Source: Formosa algae (lineage in GTDB: Bacteria; Bacteroidota; Bacteroidia; Flavobacteriales; Flavobacteriaceae). Taken from it: a stretch of DNA of 44,558 bases. Shown in pieces: positions 8,580 through 17,580 of this stretch (positions are counted from its first letter, which is position 1; the number at the start of each line of letters is the position of its first letter). The notes beneath the pieces were generated by a model. It searched no databases. It saw only the letters and a program-made list of their open reading frames with translations, and was not told the DNA's origin. The DNA is taken from positions 1 through 44,558 of the forward strand of contig NZ_LMAK01000041.1 in NCBI RefSeq assembly GCF_001439665.1, written 5' to 3'. Position numbers and translations under genes: made by a program.

Positions 8580-9512
8580 TTAGTGTTGCTGTGGTTTTAG
8601 ATTTCTACCTTCTATAACAACACGTGTTCTTGGTAAGCTATCTGGATAGTTTTTCTGGATATATTCAATCATTTTTTCTCGAATATATACACGTAAATCC
8701 CATGCTATTGGAGAGTTTCTTGCACTAACTAGAATCCTAGATTCTACAGTTGTTTCTTTAGATTCTGTTACCTGAAGTACGTTTACTTTTCCATCCCATA
8801 AATCACTGCCTTCCAATAGGCGCGTTAATTCAGTTCTTAAATCGTCAAAAGGAATATTGTAGTCTGTATATAAAAAGATGGTACCCATAATATCTGCATT
8901 ATTTCTGGTCCAATTCTGAAAGGGTTTTTCTAAGAAATAAGAAGAAGGTAAAACCAAGCGTCTTTTATCCCAAACGCGAACCACAACATAGGTAAGATTA
9001 ATTTCTTCAATCCAACCCCATTCGCCTTCAACGACCACGGCATCATCAATTCTAAAGGGTTGAGTTATGGCGATCTGAATTCCCGCAAGTAATGCTCCAA
9101 CTACTTTCTGGGCTGATAAACCTAGAATAATCCCTGCAACTCCAGCAGAAGCAAATAAACCAACCCCAAACTTTCTAATACCATCAAACGACAATAATAT
9201 TAGACCCGTAGCCATAATAATTATCACAAAAATCATAACCTTTTCTAGGATGTTAAATTGAGTATATATTTTTCTAGAATGTAAATTGTCCTCCTGAGAA
9301 ATATCGTAATGTTTTAAGAATCTTGTTTTCAGTTTATGTAATACCTCAATGCTAATCCAAGCAGAAATAGCAATCATGAAGTTCTGCTTTTGTGAAATCA
9401 AAACTGTGAAATCTAAAGTTGTAAGTCTAGTAAGCAGTCTTGTTAAAGGATTTAAGCAAATTACAAGAACTAATAAAAGACCAGCGATTATGAGATTTGT
9501 ATATTTTTTCAT
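8580..9512 (-). CDS. MscS-family small-conductance mechanosensitive channel
   Basis: This 310-residue membrane protein has helices at about 6-28, 40-58 and 92-110, then the Gly/Ala-rich pore-lining helix typical of MscS (about 115-150, including GVAGIILGLSAQKVVGALLA). The cytoplasmic beta domain follows at about 155-193 (DDAVVVEGEWGWIEEI), then a C-terminal alpha/beta domain. Such channels open on membrane tension and release solutes during hypo-osmotic shock. It is monocistronic, converging with the barrel gene. The family call is strong; whether it gates as a true MscS or as a YnaI/YbdG-like paralogue cannot be told. Confidence 0.9.
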   Translation of the reverse strand: MKKYTNLIIAGLLLVLVICLNPLTRLLTRLTTLDFTVLISQKQNFMIAISAWISIEVLHKLKTRFLKHYDISQEDNLHSRKIYTQFNILEKVMIFVIIIMATGLILLSFDGIRKFGVGLFASAGVAGIILGLSAQKVVGALLAGIQIAITQPFRIDDAVVVEGEWGWIEEINLTYVVVRVWDKRRLVLPSSYFLEKPFQNWTRNNADIMGTIFLYTDYNIPFDDLRTELTRLLEGSDLWDGKVNVLQVTESKETTVESRILVSARNSPIAWDLRVYIREKMIEYIQKNYPDSLPRTRVVIEGRNLKPQQH

Positions 9513-9731
9513 GCATTAAAAATTTTAGTTGAAGTCTTAAGGAACTTCTTGTTTTATTACGCTATGAAATATTACGAGATTACCGAAAAGGCGTGAGTAT
9601 ACACGAAAATCACATAGCTTTTTCTTTAAAGTTAAAGAAAAAAAGATGAAATAAAGAAGCATAAAGCCATGAACTGATGAGAAATCAGATTAATAAAAAA
9701 TATAGGAAATAAATTGAAAATTTGATAATGT

Positions 9732-10547
9732 TTACCAGCTTCCGCCAGCACCGCCACCACTAAATCCACCGCCTCCGAAGCCGCCACCAAAACCGCCGCC
9801 GCCTCCAAAGCTTCCACCTCCAGAAGACGATCCAAATCCACCACCGTAACTTCCGCGCCCCATATTACTTAAAATAATGGCATCTAAAATGCTTGTAGGT
9901 CTACGGTTATTCCCGTTGCCACCGCCTCCACCACCGCGTTTATTTTTGGAAATGGCTATGACGAAAATGATGAATATGAAAATCATAAAAATGATTTTCT
10001 CTATTGGAATGTTAGTCGTTGTTGTGTTTTGTCTGCTACCTTGGTATTCGCCCATTAAGAGCTGAAAAATAGCATCGGCACCTTTATCTAAACCAGAGTA
10101 AAAACTACCGGTTTTAAATTCAGGAATAATTACATTTCTAGTAATTTCTCCTACAATTCCTGCTGTAAGTTTATGCTCGACACCGTAACCTGGAGAGATC
10201 CATATTTTACGGTCGTCTTTAGCTAAAAGTATAAATACACCATTGTCTTCTTTGGCTTGACCAACACCCCATTCCTGAGCCCATTTAGGTGCCAATAATC
10301 CAATATTTTCACCTTTAGTTGTCGCTATAATAGCGACCACAATTTGTGTAGATGTGGTGTCTGAATATTTTACAAGTTTGTTCTCTAAAGCGCTCTTTTC
10401 TGTAGAAGATAATAAGTTGATATAATCGTAAACACTGGTTTGAAATTCTGGTTTATCTGGAATATTAAATTGTGCTGTAACCAATTGCGAGAAGCAAAAT
10501 AGCATACAACAACATGTGATTAACCAAGTGTGTTTTAAGTTTTGCAC
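9732..10547 (-). CDS. TPM-domain protein with signal peptide, membrane helix and Gly-rich tail (YgcG type)
   Basis: This is the last gene of the five-gene minus-strand operon. I prefer the GTG start at 10547 (271 residues), four bases after the upstream stop, because it gives a normal signal peptide (about 1-26, ending LVTAQ). An ATG at 10598 would overlap the upstream gene by 47 bases and push the signal inward. A TPM domain occupies about 27-160, with GVFILLAKDDRKIWISPGYG. A membrane helix (about 180-200) and a tail of repeated GGG/GGF blocks ending GGAGGSW follow. TPM-domain proteins are linked to envelope or photosystem maintenance; some have phosphatase activity. The role here is unknown beyond probable cooperation with the neighbouring TPM and LemA proteins. 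Confidence 0.88.
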   Translation of the reverse strand: MQNLKHTWLITCCCMLFCFSQLVTAQFNIPDKPEFQTSVYDYINLLSSTEKSALENKLVKYSDTTSTQIVVAIIATTKGENIGLLAPKWAQEWGVGQAKEDNGVFILLAKDDRKIWISPGYGVEHKLTAGIVGEITRNVIIPEFKTGSFYSGLDKGADAIFQLLMGEYQGSRQNTTTTNIPIEKIIFMIFIFIIFVIAISKNKRGGGGGGNGNNRRPTSILDAIILSNMGRGSYGGGFGSSSGGGSFGGGGGFGGGFGGGGFSGGGAGGSW

Positions 10548-10551
10548 GATT

Positions 10552-10992
10552 TTATCCGTTTGAAATTTCGTTAGGTAATTCGTTAATGTCTGAAGCATCC
10601 CAAGGGAAATTAGCCTGAAGTTCTTTTCCTGCTCTTAGTACTCCTGCTACAAGGCCTTCTTTAAATTTACCTTGTTTAAAATAAGATTGAATAACATCTT
10701 TTGTGGTGTCCCAGAAATCATCGGCTACCACATCATTAATGCCTTTGTCTCCGTATATCACAAATGTTTTGTCTGCTACTGCTACATAAATAAGTACACC
10801 ATTTTGTAGTTTGGTGTTATCCATTTTAAGCATGTGAAAAACTTCCATAGCGCGTTCGTAAACGTCTATGGAAGCTGTGTTTTCTATATGAATTCGGATT
10901 TCACCAGAAGTCTCATTTTCAGCCTGACGAATGGCTTCGACAATCTCACTTTCTTCATTCTGACTAAGAAATCGTTCTACTTTAGAATTCAT
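10552..10992 (-). CDS. TPM-domain protein, no signal peptide
   Basis: This 146-residue protein is essentially one TPM domain: an N-terminal helix with ETSGEIRIHIE, a central strand region GVLIYVAVADKTFVIYGDKG, then QGKFKEGLVAGVLRAGKEL. Unlike its downstream neighbour it has no signal peptide or membrane helix, so it probably stays cytoplasmic or peripheral. It lies 6 bases after lemA and 4 bases before the second TPM gene, which points to co-translation. Paired TPM genes behind lemA are a recurring Bacteroidota arrangement. Molecular function is not established. Confidence 0.9.
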   Translation of the reverse strand: MNSKVERFLSQNEESEIVEAIRQAENETSGEIRIHIENTASIDVYERAMEVFHMLKMDNTKLQNGVLIYVAVADKTFVIYGDKGINDVVADDFWDTTKDVIQSYFKQGKFKEGLVAGVLRAGKELQANFPWDASDINELPNEISNG

Positions 10993-10998
10993 AATATT

Positions 10999-11598
10999 TT
11001 ATTTGAAATCAAAATCGACATCTACAGGCTTTTCAGCTCCTGCTTCAGCATCGAAATACGGTTTAGCATCAAAATTAAACAAACCTGCTAATAAAGAATT
11101 AGGGAATGTTTTTACGTGATTGTTATACGGCTTAATAGTCTCGTTATATCGTACACGAGCAGTCTGTATTGTGTTTTCTGTACTGGTTAACTCGTCTTGT
11201 AGTTTTAAAAAGTTCTGGTTAGATTTTAAATCAGGATAACGTTCTACAGAAACTAATAATCGAGATAAAGCACTACTTAAACCACCTTGAGCTTCATTAA
11301 ATTGTTGTAACTGTTCAGGTGTAATATTTTCTGGGTTAATTGTAGTCGAGGTTGCTTTTGCACGTGCCTCGATAACATCTGTTAAGGTCGATCTTTCAAA
11401 ATCAGCAGCACCTTGCACTGTTTTGACAAGATTGCCTATAAGATCGTTTCTGCGTTGGTAAGAGGTTTGTACATTACCCCAAGCTTCACCTACATTTTCG
11501 TTTAAAGTTACAGCTGTATTATTAAAACCGACACCCCATTTATAGAATCCCAATACAATAACTGCAATAATAATTACAGGAATTAGCCATTTTTTCAT
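10999..11598 (-). CDS. lemA: LemA family protein
   Basis: This 199-residue protein has one N-terminal membrane helix (about 3-20, IPVIIIAVIVLGFY) followed by a long helical domain with LemA hallmarks: EAWGNVQTSYQRRNDLIGNL, an ERYPDLKSNQNF segment and a YN.....YN..V.TFPNSLLAGLF region. LemA proteins are membrane-anchored with the helical domain outside; their biochemical role is unclear. Here the gene sits between the MerR regulator and the two TPM genes, consistent with a shared envelope role. Confidence 0.94.
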   Translation of the reverse strand: MKKWLIPVIIIAVIVLGFYKWGVGFNNTAVTLNENVGEAWGNVQTSYQRRNDLIGNLVKTVQGAADFERSTLTDVIEARAKATSTTINPENITPEQLQQFNEAQGGLSSALSRLLVSVERYPDLKSNQNFLKLQDELTSTENTIQTARVRYNETIKPYNNHVKTFPNSLLAGLFNFDAKPYFDAEAGAEKPVDVDFDFK

Positions 11599-11612
11599 AA
11601 TTGTTTAGTTTT

Positions 11613-11942
11613 TTAAAGTTGGTTTTTAATTCTGATTAGTTGACTTTTTATGTTTTCTAATTTGTCAATTATATCAAAGTTAGTTAAAGTTTTTTTCTTT
11701 TCTTCCTTTAAATGGACTTTTGCGCCATCTAACGTAAATCCTCGTTCTTTAACTAAATGAAAAATTAATTTAAGATTTTTAATGTCTTCTGGTGTGAATT
11801 TTCTATTGCCTTTGGCATTCTTTTTAGGCTTAAGAACATCGAATTCTTTTTCCCAAAAGCGGATTAAAGAGGCATTAACACCAAATGCTTTGGCGACTTC
11901 GCCAATACCATAATATCGTTTTTCAGGTAAATCTATATGCAT
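11613..11942 (-). CDS. MerR-family transcriptional regulator
   Basis: This 109-residue protein has a MerR-type winged helix at the N-terminus: YYGIGEVAKAFGVNASLIRF, then WEKEFDVLKPKKNAKGNRKF and the helical part through LVKERGFTLDGAKVHLKEE. A short coiled-coil tail (about 88-109) probably mediates dimerisation. There is no effector-binding domain or cysteine cluster, so no metal or drug sensing can be inferred. Its start codon overlaps the stop of the M23 peptidase gene by one base (TAATG), indicating translational coupling. Its target may include the operon promoter at 12980-13008; that is inference. Confidence 0.92.
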   Translation of the reverse strand: MHIDLPEKRYYGIGEVAKAFGVNASLIRFWEKEFDVLKPKKNAKGNRKFTPEDIKNLKLIFHLVKERGFTLDGAKVHLKEEKKKTLTNFDIIDKLENIKSQLIRIKNQL

Positions 11943-12913
11943 TAATCTAGCGATTGGTTTTCTAAAGAAGCTTTTTCTAAAAGACTGTTATATTCTTCTG
12001 GTGTTAAACTTCCGTAATAGAAATTTGTTGGGTTAATACGGTCTCCGTCTTTAAAGATTTCGTAGTGTAAATGTGGGGCTTCAGAACGCCCTGTGCTCCC
12101 TACAAATCCGATAAGATCTCCACGTTCAACCTTTTGGTTTTTCTTCACATTGTATTTGTAAAGGTGAGCGTATAAACTTACGTAACCGTAACCGTGGTCT
12201 ATTCTAATGTGGTTTCCGTAACCTGTAGAATGGTTGTCTGCACGAACAACAATACCATCGCCAGTAGCATAAATAGGTGTGCCTCGTGGCGCTGTAAAGT
12301 CCATGCCATAATGAAACTTACGCGCTTTGGTAAACGGGTCTGTTCGGTAACCGTAACCAGACGCTATACGTGTTAAATCTACATTGTTTACAGGTTGTAT
12401 CGCTGGAATAGCTGCTAATAATTTTTCTTTATCATCTGCTAGTTTAGCAATTTCATCTAACGACTTAGATTGAACTACAATTTGTTTTTGAAGCACGTCT
12501 AATTTTTTGCTGCTTTCAACAATAAGTTTAGAGTTATCGTAACCTTCTAAACCTTTATAACGGTTTATACCTCCAAACCCAGCCTTACGTTGTTCTTCAG
12601 GAATAGGATTAGCTTCAAAATAAATTCTATAAATGTTGTTGTCTCGATCTTCAATACTTGCCAACACTTCAGAAGCTTCATCCATTTTTTTGTTAAGCAT
12701 ATCGTAGTGCAACTGCATGTTTGTTAATTCACGCTTTAGGGCTTTCTCTTTGGGAGATTCTACAAATTGACTGGTTATAGAGATGGTTAAAAAACCAAAC
12801 AAAGCTGCTGCTAATAAAAACGCTAATATAAACTTAAATGTATTCCGTTTTTTACGCTCTATTTTACGGTAAGAAAGCGTCTCAGAATCATAATAATATT
12901 TTACCTTACTCAT
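11942..12913 (-). CDS. M23-family metallopeptidase, membrane anchored
   Basis: This 323-residue protein has a basic cytoplasmic N-terminus, one membrane helix (about 26-47), a coiled coil (about 55-90) and a C-terminal LytM/M23 peptidase domain (about 180-300). The zinc and catalytic motifs are intact: HYGMD (His201, Asp205), the second His region YAHLY (His250) and HLHYE (His281, His283). Such enzymes cleave peptide cross-links in peptidoglycan, or activate amidases when degenerate; this one looks catalytically competent. It is the first gene of the operon with the MerR regulator, LemA and two TPM proteins, and it has a well-formed promoter. Confidence 0.94.
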   Translation of the reverse strand: MSKVKYYYDSETLSYRKIERKKRNTFKFILAFLLAAALFGFLTISITSQFVESPKEKALKRELTNMQLHYDMLNKKMDEASEVLASIEDRDNNIYRIYFEANPIPEEQRKAGFGGINRYKGLEGYDNSKLIVESSKKLDVLQKQIVVQSKSLDEIAKLADDKEKLLAAIPAIQPVNNVDLTRIASGYGYRTDPFTKARKFHYGMDFTAPRGTPIYATGDGIVVRADNHSTGYGNHIRIDHGYGYVSLYAHLYKYNVKKNQKVERGDLIGFVGSTGRSEAPHLHYEIFKDGDRINPTNFYYGSLTPEEYNSLLEKASLENQSLD

Positions 12914-12969
12914 TATCTAATTTATACTATTTTTGCAATTATATTGTGTAACACATGGTGTTAAATCAC

Positions 12970-12986
12970 AGGTTTTAGGCAAACCT
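12970..12986. repeat. Inverted repeat, copy 1 of a 13-bp element
   Basis: AGGTTT-TAGGC-AAACCT is a perfect 6-bp inverted repeat with a 5-base spacer. Its right 13 bases (12974-12986) recur exactly at 13044-13056. It overlaps the -7 element of the M23-operon promoter. Confidence 0.55.
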
Positions 12987-13008
12987 ACAAAAAATATTTT
13001 CGTTGCAA
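12980..13008 (-). promoter_or_regulatory. Promoter of the M23-MerR-LemA-TPM operon
   Basis: On the minus strand TTG (13008-13006), an 18-base spacer and TAGGTTTG (12987-12980) fit the Bacteroidota TTG-N17-23-TAnnTTTG consensus. The predicted leader is about 60 bases. Confidence 0.65.
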
Positions 13009-13043
13009 ATTTAACAAACAAATGACAATATTTTGTGTCTAGC

Positions 13044-13056
13044 TTTAGGCAAACCT
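13044..13056. repeat. Copy 2 of the 13-bp element, upstream of alaS
   Basis: TTTAGGCAAACCT is identical to 12974-12986 and in the same orientation, 70 bases away. Extended to the left (13041) it keeps an imperfect inverted repeat. It lies 12 bases upstream of the alaS -7 element, where a -33 element would be expected. Confidence 0.5.
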
Positions 13057-13067
13057 TAATTTAACAA

Positions 13068-13075
13068 TATATTTG
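13068..13075 (+). promoter_or_regulatory. Promoter -7 element for alaS
   Basis: TATATTTG matches TAnnTTTG and predicts a leader of about 60 bases. No TTG occurs at the usual -33 distance; the repeated 13-mer occupies that place instead. Confidence 0.6.
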
Positions 13076-13140
13076 CACTTTAAAACTAGAAAACGACTTT
13101 TTAAAAGTAGTCAATTTAATAACAGTTTGTTACATATTAT

Positions 13141-15759
13141 ATGAAATCTCAAGACATTCGCTCTAAATATTTAGAATTTTTTAAAAGTAAAGGCCATACC
13201 GTAGTGCCTTCTGCACCAATGGTTTTAAAAAACGACCCGACGTTAATGTTTGTTAATTCTGGAATGGCACCGTTTAAAGAGTACTTTTTAGGGCAAGCTA
13301 AACCTGTGAATAACCGTTTAACAGATTCTCAAAAATGTTTACGTGTTTCTGGAAAGCATAACGATTTAGAAGAAGTTGGTTACGATACCTATCACCATAC
13401 ATTGTTTGAAATGTTAGGGAACTGGAGTTTTGGAGATTACTTTAAAAAAGAAGCCATTGCTTGGTGTTGGGAGTTGTTAACCGAGGTGTATGGTATAGAT
13501 AAAGACATTTTATATGTTACCATTTTTGAAGGTGATGAAGCAGATGGTACACCAATGGACCAAGAGGCTTACGATTTTTGGAAAGCCATTGTGTCTGAAG
13601 ACCGTATTCTAAAAGGAAATAAGAAAGATAATTTCTGGGAAATGGGAGATCAAGGGCCATGTGGACCTTGTAGTGAGATTCATGTAGATATTAGATCGGC
13701 TGAAGAAAAAGCTAAAGTAGATGGTAAATCTTTAGTAAATGCAGATCATCCGCAGGTTGTAGAAATTTGGAACTTGGTTTTCATGCAATACAACAGAAAA
13801 GCAAACGGAAGTTTAGAAACACTGCCTAATAAACATATCGATACCGGTATGGGGTTTGAGCGTTTGTGTATGGTTTTGCAAGGCGTACAGTCTAATTACG
13901 ATACCGACGTGTTTACACCAATTATTCGTGAAATTGAAACTATTTCTAAAACCTCTTATGGTAAAGACGAGCAAGTAGATGTGGCTATTCGTGTGATTTC
14001 AGATCACGTGCGTGCGGTTGCTTTCTCTATTGCAGACGGACAATTACCAAGTAATACCGGAGCGGGTTATGTGATTCGTCGTATTTTACGTCGTGCGGTT
14101 CGTTATAGTTTTACTTTTCTAGATCAAAAAGAACCATTCATCTATCGATTGGTAAATGTTTTAAGTAATAAAATGGGCGAGGCGTTTCCAGAATTAAAAG
14201 TTCAGAAACAACTTATCCAAAATGTAATAAAAGAAGAAGAAGTTTCATTCTTAAGAACTTTAGATCAAGGTTTAGTGTTGTTAAATGGTATTATAGAGAA
14301 TGCATCTGAAGCTGTGATTTCTGGTGAAAAAGCTTTCGAATTATACGATACGTATGGATTTCCGATAGATTTAACGTCTTTAATTCTTCGTGAAAAAGGA
14401 TTAAAATTAGACGAAGCAGGTTTTCATGCTGCTATGGAAAAACAGAAATCGAGATCGCGTTCTGCAAGTGAAATGTCTACAGATGATTGGACGGTTTTAA
14501 TTGAAGATGCTGTTCAGGAATTTGTAGGGTACGATCTTTTGCAAGCACAAGTAAGAATAACACGATATAGAAAGATAGTGTCTAAAAAAGACGGTACCAT
14601 GTATCAGTTAGTATTTAATCTGACGCCATTTTACCCAGAAGGTGGTGGACAAGTCGGAGATAAGGGGTATATAGAATCGGCAAATGGAAACATTACTTAT
14701 ATTCTAGATACCAAAAAAGAAAACAATGTAGTGTATCATTTGGTTAAAGAACTTCCAGAAGATATTACTAAAGTTTTAAGTGCAGCAGTAGATGTAAAAC
14801 AGCGTAATAGAACCTCGAGTAACCATACAGCAACACACTTATTGCACCAAGCGTTACGAGAAATTTTAGGAGAACATGTAGAACAAAAAGGATCTGCAGT
14901 ACATTCTAAACATTTACGTTTTGATTTTTCTCACTTTTCTAAAGTAACAAATGATCAATTAGAAGATATTGAGAATTTTGTAAATGCACGTATTGAAGGT
15001 AAGTTGCCTTTACAAGAGCAACGCAATATTCCGTTACAAAAAGCATTAGATGAAGGCGCAATGGCGTTGTTTGGTGAAAAATATGGAGATACTGTTCGCG
15101 CTATTCGTTTTGGTAAATCTGTAGAGTTATGCGGTGGTACTCACGTACAAAACACAGCCGATCTTTGGCATTTTAAAATCACATCTGAAAGTGCTGTAGC
15201 TTCAGGGATTCGTAGAATTGAAGCTATTACTGGAGATGCTGTTAAAGATTTTTATACAGATAATAGCGCCATTTATTTTGAGATGAAAGAGTTGCTTAAT
15301 AATGCCCAAGAGCCTATTAAAGCACTTATTCATTTACAAGAAGAAAATTCTAGCCTTAAAAAACAAGTCGAAGTACTTTTAAAAGAGAAAGCTAAACAGG
15401 TAAAAGGCGAGCTTAAAAATGAAATTGAAACTATAAACGGGATTCAGTTTTTAGCTAAGGAAGTCGATTTAGACGCTGCTGGAATTAAAGATTTATCTTT
15501 TGAATTAGGCGGTACTTTAGAGCATGCCTTTTTAGTTTTTGGAACCGAACAAAACGGGAAAGCCTTATTATCTTGTTATATCTCTAAAAGTTTAGTGGAA
15601 AGTCATAAACTTAATGCCGGACAAGTGGTTCGCGAATTAGGAAAATATATTCAAGGAGGCGGTGGTGGCCAACCTTTCTTTGCAACTGCAGGAGGTAAAA
15701 AACCAGAAGGTATAGTAGAAGCATTAGATGCTGCTAAAAGTTATGTTGTAAACGCATAA
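13141..15759 (+). CDS. alaS: Alanyl-tRNA synthetase
   Basis: This 872-residue class II synthetase has full family length. It charges tRNA-Ala and clears mis-activated Ser and Gly. The aminoacylation domain begins [20 protein letters not shown] and holds the motif 2 region with [18 protein letters not shown]. The editing domain has the zinc ligands HTATH (His562, His566) and CGGTH (Cys664, His668). The C-terminal domain ends with [15 protein letters not shown], the usual C-Ala signature. All elements are intact. The GSCFA gene follows after 3 bases and is presumably co-transcribed. Confidence 0.98.
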   Translation: MKSQDIRSKYLEFFKSKGHTVVPSAPMVLKNDPTLMFVNSGMAPFKEYFLGQAKPVNNRLTDSQKCLRVSGKHNDLEEVGYDTYHHTLFEMLGNWSFGDYFKKEAIAWCWELLTEVYGIDKDILYVTIFEGDEADGTPMDQEAYDFWKAIVSEDRILKGNKKDNFWEMGDQGPCGPCSEIHVDIRSAEEKAKVDGKSLVNADHPQVVEIWNLVFMQYNRKANGSLETLPNKHIDTGMGFERLCMVLQGVQSNYDTDVFTPIIREIETISKTSYGKDEQVDVAIRVISDHVRAVAFSIADGQLPSNTGAGYVIRRILRRAVRYSFTFLDQKEPFIYRLVNVLSNKMGEAFPELKVQKQLIQNVIKEEEVSFLRTLDQGLVLLNGIIENASEAVISGEKAFELYDTYGFPIDLTSLILREKGLKLDEAGFHAAMEKQKSRSRSASEMSTDDWTVLIEDAVQEFVGYDLLQAQVRITRYRKIVSKKDGTMYQLVFNLTPFYPEGGGQVGDKGYIESANGNITYILDTKKENNVVYHLVKELPEDITKVLSAAVDVKQRNRTSSNHTATHLLHQALREILGEHVEQKGSAVHSKHLRFDFSHFSKVTNDQLEDIENFVNARIEGKLPLQEQRNIPLQKALDEGAMALFGEKYGDTVRAIRFGKSVELCGGTHVQNTADLWHFKITSESAVASGIRRIEAITGDAVKDFYTDNSAIYFEMKELLNNAQEPIKALIHLQEENSSLKKQVEVLLKEKAKQVKGELKNEIETINGIQFLAKEVDLDAAGIKDLSFELGGTLEHAFLVFGTEQNGKALLSCYISKSLVESHKLNAGQVVRELGKYIQGGGGGQPFFATAGGKKPEGIVEALDAAKSYVVNA

Positions 15760-15762
15760 TTT

Positions 15763-16719
15763 ATGAAGTTTTTCACCGAGATCCCAATACAGTATCACTC
15801 TGATAATCCAATCGATTATCAGTCTAAAATGTTGTTATTGGGATCTTGTTTTGTTGAAAACATAGGGAATAAGTTTGATTATTTTAAATTTAAAACACTT
15901 CAGAATCCTTTTGGTGTTTTATTTCAGCCCAAAGCTATAGAGCAGTTTATTACACATGCTTTAGAAGGAAAAGTGTATACGGAAAGTGATCTGTTTAAAC
16001 AACAGGATGTTTGGCATTGTTATGATGCGCATTCTAAACTAAGCGGGTTAGACCAAGAGTCTGTATTAAACGGATTGAATTCAGCATTAGCAATTACTAA
16101 AACGTATTTAGAAACCGCATCGCATATTGTGATCACGTTAGGGACGGCATGGGTGTACAGACATTTAGATTCAGAGGTCTTAGTTGCAAATTGTCATAAA
16201 GTGCCGCAAAAGGCTTTTAATAAGGAATTATTAAGTCCTCAAGCAATTGTCAACGCTTTGCAGCATATAGAACGTTTAATAACTTCTGTTAACCCCAATG
16301 CGACTATTATTTTTACGGTGTCACCCATAAGACATACTAAAGATGGTTTTCAAGAAAATACGCGTAGCAAATCGCATTTAATTACTGCAATTCATCAGGT
16401 TTTAGACCGTTCAGAAACTAATACATTGTTTTATTTTCCGTCGTATGAAATTATGATGGACGAACTGCGGGATTATCGTTTTTATGCTACAGATTTAATA
16501 CATCCTAGTGAAACTGCTATTGAGTATATCTGGGAAAAATTTAAGACGACTTGGATAGCTCCATCAACTTTGCCCATCATGAAAGATGTGCATGTTATCC
16601 AGAGTGGTTTACAACACAAACCTTTTAATGAAACCTCTGAGGCTCATCAGAAATTTTTGAAGACATTACAAGCCAAAATTATAGCGCTTCAAGAAAGAGT
16701 AGAAGGTCTTAGCTTTTAG
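15763..16719 (+). CDS. GSCFA-domain protein
   Basis: This 318-residue protein carries the family signature near the N-terminus: LLLGSCFVENIGNKFDYFKF, with GSCF as the defining motif. ITLGTAWVY, FTVSPIRHTKDG and a late YFPSYEIMMDELRDYRFYAT...HPS region follow. These blocks resemble the SGNH/GDSL hydrolase layout, where GSCF would supply the nucleophilic region and a C-terminal Asp/His pair completes the site. The substrate is unknown. It starts 3 bases after alaS, a common pairing in Bacteroidota. The family call is strong; hydrolase activity is inferred. Confidence 0.9.
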   Translation: MKFFTEIPIQYHSDNPIDYQSKMLLLGSCFVENIGNKFDYFKFKTLQNPFGVLFQPKAIEQFITHALEGKVYTESDLFKQQDVWHCYDAHSKLSGLDQESVLNGLNSALAITKTYLETASHIVITLGTAWVYRHLDSEVLVANCHKVPQKAFNKELLSPQAIVNALQHIERLITSVNPNATIIFTVSPIRHTKDGFQENTRSKSHLITAIHQVLDRSETNTLFYFPSYEIMMDELRDYRFYATDLIHPSETAIEYIWEKFKTTWIAPSTLPIMKDVHVIQSGLQHKPFNETSEAHQKFLKTLQAKIIALQERVEGLSF

Positions 16720-16848
16720 ATGTAAGAATTTATCGTGATATCCTTATTTCTAGTTCCTTATGACTAATTTTTGCGTAAATCGTCTAAAAAAATCGTAATT
16801 AATTATAATAAAAATTACTTTAGAGGTGCTATTAATCAATCTGTTAAG

Positions 16849-16907
16849 AGGCATCAGCGTCTATTAAGCATAATACAAATATGTGTAAGAAGTTGATGCT
16901 TTTTTTA
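16849..16907 (+). terminator. Long-loop hairpin followed by T-run (terminator or sRNA end)
   Basis: AGGCATCAGC (16849-16858) pairs with GTTGATGCTT (16892-16901) as a 10-bp stem with two G-U pairs, around a 33-base loop, ending in about eight T's. It is 130 bases after the GSCFA stop and 59 bases before the next gene. The long loop makes it a weak terminator; it could be the 3' end of a small RNA. Confidence 0.4.
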
Positions 16908-16965
16908 TGCACAAAAGTCACGCCTCATTAAACATATTTTATACCTTTAATTAAAAATTAAATTA

Positions 16966-17580
16966 ATGCGAAATATAATTTTAGGTGTTTTAGTTGCGAT
17001 AGTCTTATTCTTCACTTTTAAACATTTTAATACTAAGAAGGCAGACGAAGCTGAACTTCTTGAACAATCTATGTTAATACAAGAGCAAATTAAAAATGTA
17101 GGTAAACTAGTGGTTACCGAAGGACATTTTAGCGAAGTATTTTCTTATAAAGATTCTAGAGATGTGTTTCCTTATTTGGTTACTGCCGAAAAAAAAGCAT
17201 TAGTTGTAGTGAATGCAGATGTTACTATAGCTTACGATTTAAGTAAGATTGTATATGATATTGATGAGGTGAACAAGGTTTTAAATATTACGTATATTCC
17301 TGATGAAGAAATTAAAATAAGCCCAGAATTTGAGTATTATGATATTCAGGCCGATTTTCTAAATCAGTTTGAAGCTAAAGATTACAATAAGATAAAAAAT
17401 AAAGTGAAAGCTTCTTTAATGAAAAAGGTGGAACAATCTGAATTTAAGAAAAATTCAAAAAACAGATTAATTAGCGAGTTGGCAAAATTCTATATTTTAA
17501 CCAATTCTTTGGGATGGACATTACAATATAACAACACACCAATAAGTCAAGAAGCTAGTTTGCAAGATTTAAAACTATAA
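16966..17580 (+). CDS. DUF4230-domain protein
   Basis: This 204-residue protein has one N-terminal membrane helix (about 3-20) followed by a mixed alpha/beta domain matching DUF4230, including GKLVVTEGHFSEVFSYKDS, VVVNADVTIAYDLSKIVYDI and the late LISELAKFYILTNSLGW segment. Members are probably membrane-anchored with the domain outside the cytoplasm; function is unknown. Its stop codon abuts that of the convergent rhodanese gene, so the two reading frames overlap by 6 bases and no terminator fits between them. Confidence 0.88.
   Translation: MRNIILGVLVAIVLFFTFKHFNTKKADEAELLEQSMLIQEQIKNVGKLVVTEGHFSEVFSYKDSRDVFPYLVTAEKKALVVVNADVTIAYDLSKIVYDIDEVNKVLNITYIPDEEIKISPEFEYYDIQADFLNQFEAKDYNKIKNKVKASLMKKVEQSEFKKNSKNRLISELAKFYILTNSLGWTLQYNNTPISQEASLQDLKL

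Noticed and set aside
9619-9642. AT-only inverted repeat after the TPM operon (TTTTTCTTTAA / TTAAAGAAAAA)
   Set aside because: The stem has a single G-C pair and is unlikely to terminate transcription; I could not support it as a feature.
9632-9844. 70-codon open frame on the minus strand overlapping the Gly-rich tail of the TPM gene
   Set aside because: It is a frame-shifted reading of the GGC/GGT repeats, giving an Ala/Val/Leu-rich artefact, and overlaps a well-supported gene.
9877-10065. Plus-strand open frame opposite the TPM gene
   Set aside because: Pro-rich artefact of the antisense of the Gly repeats; no family match.
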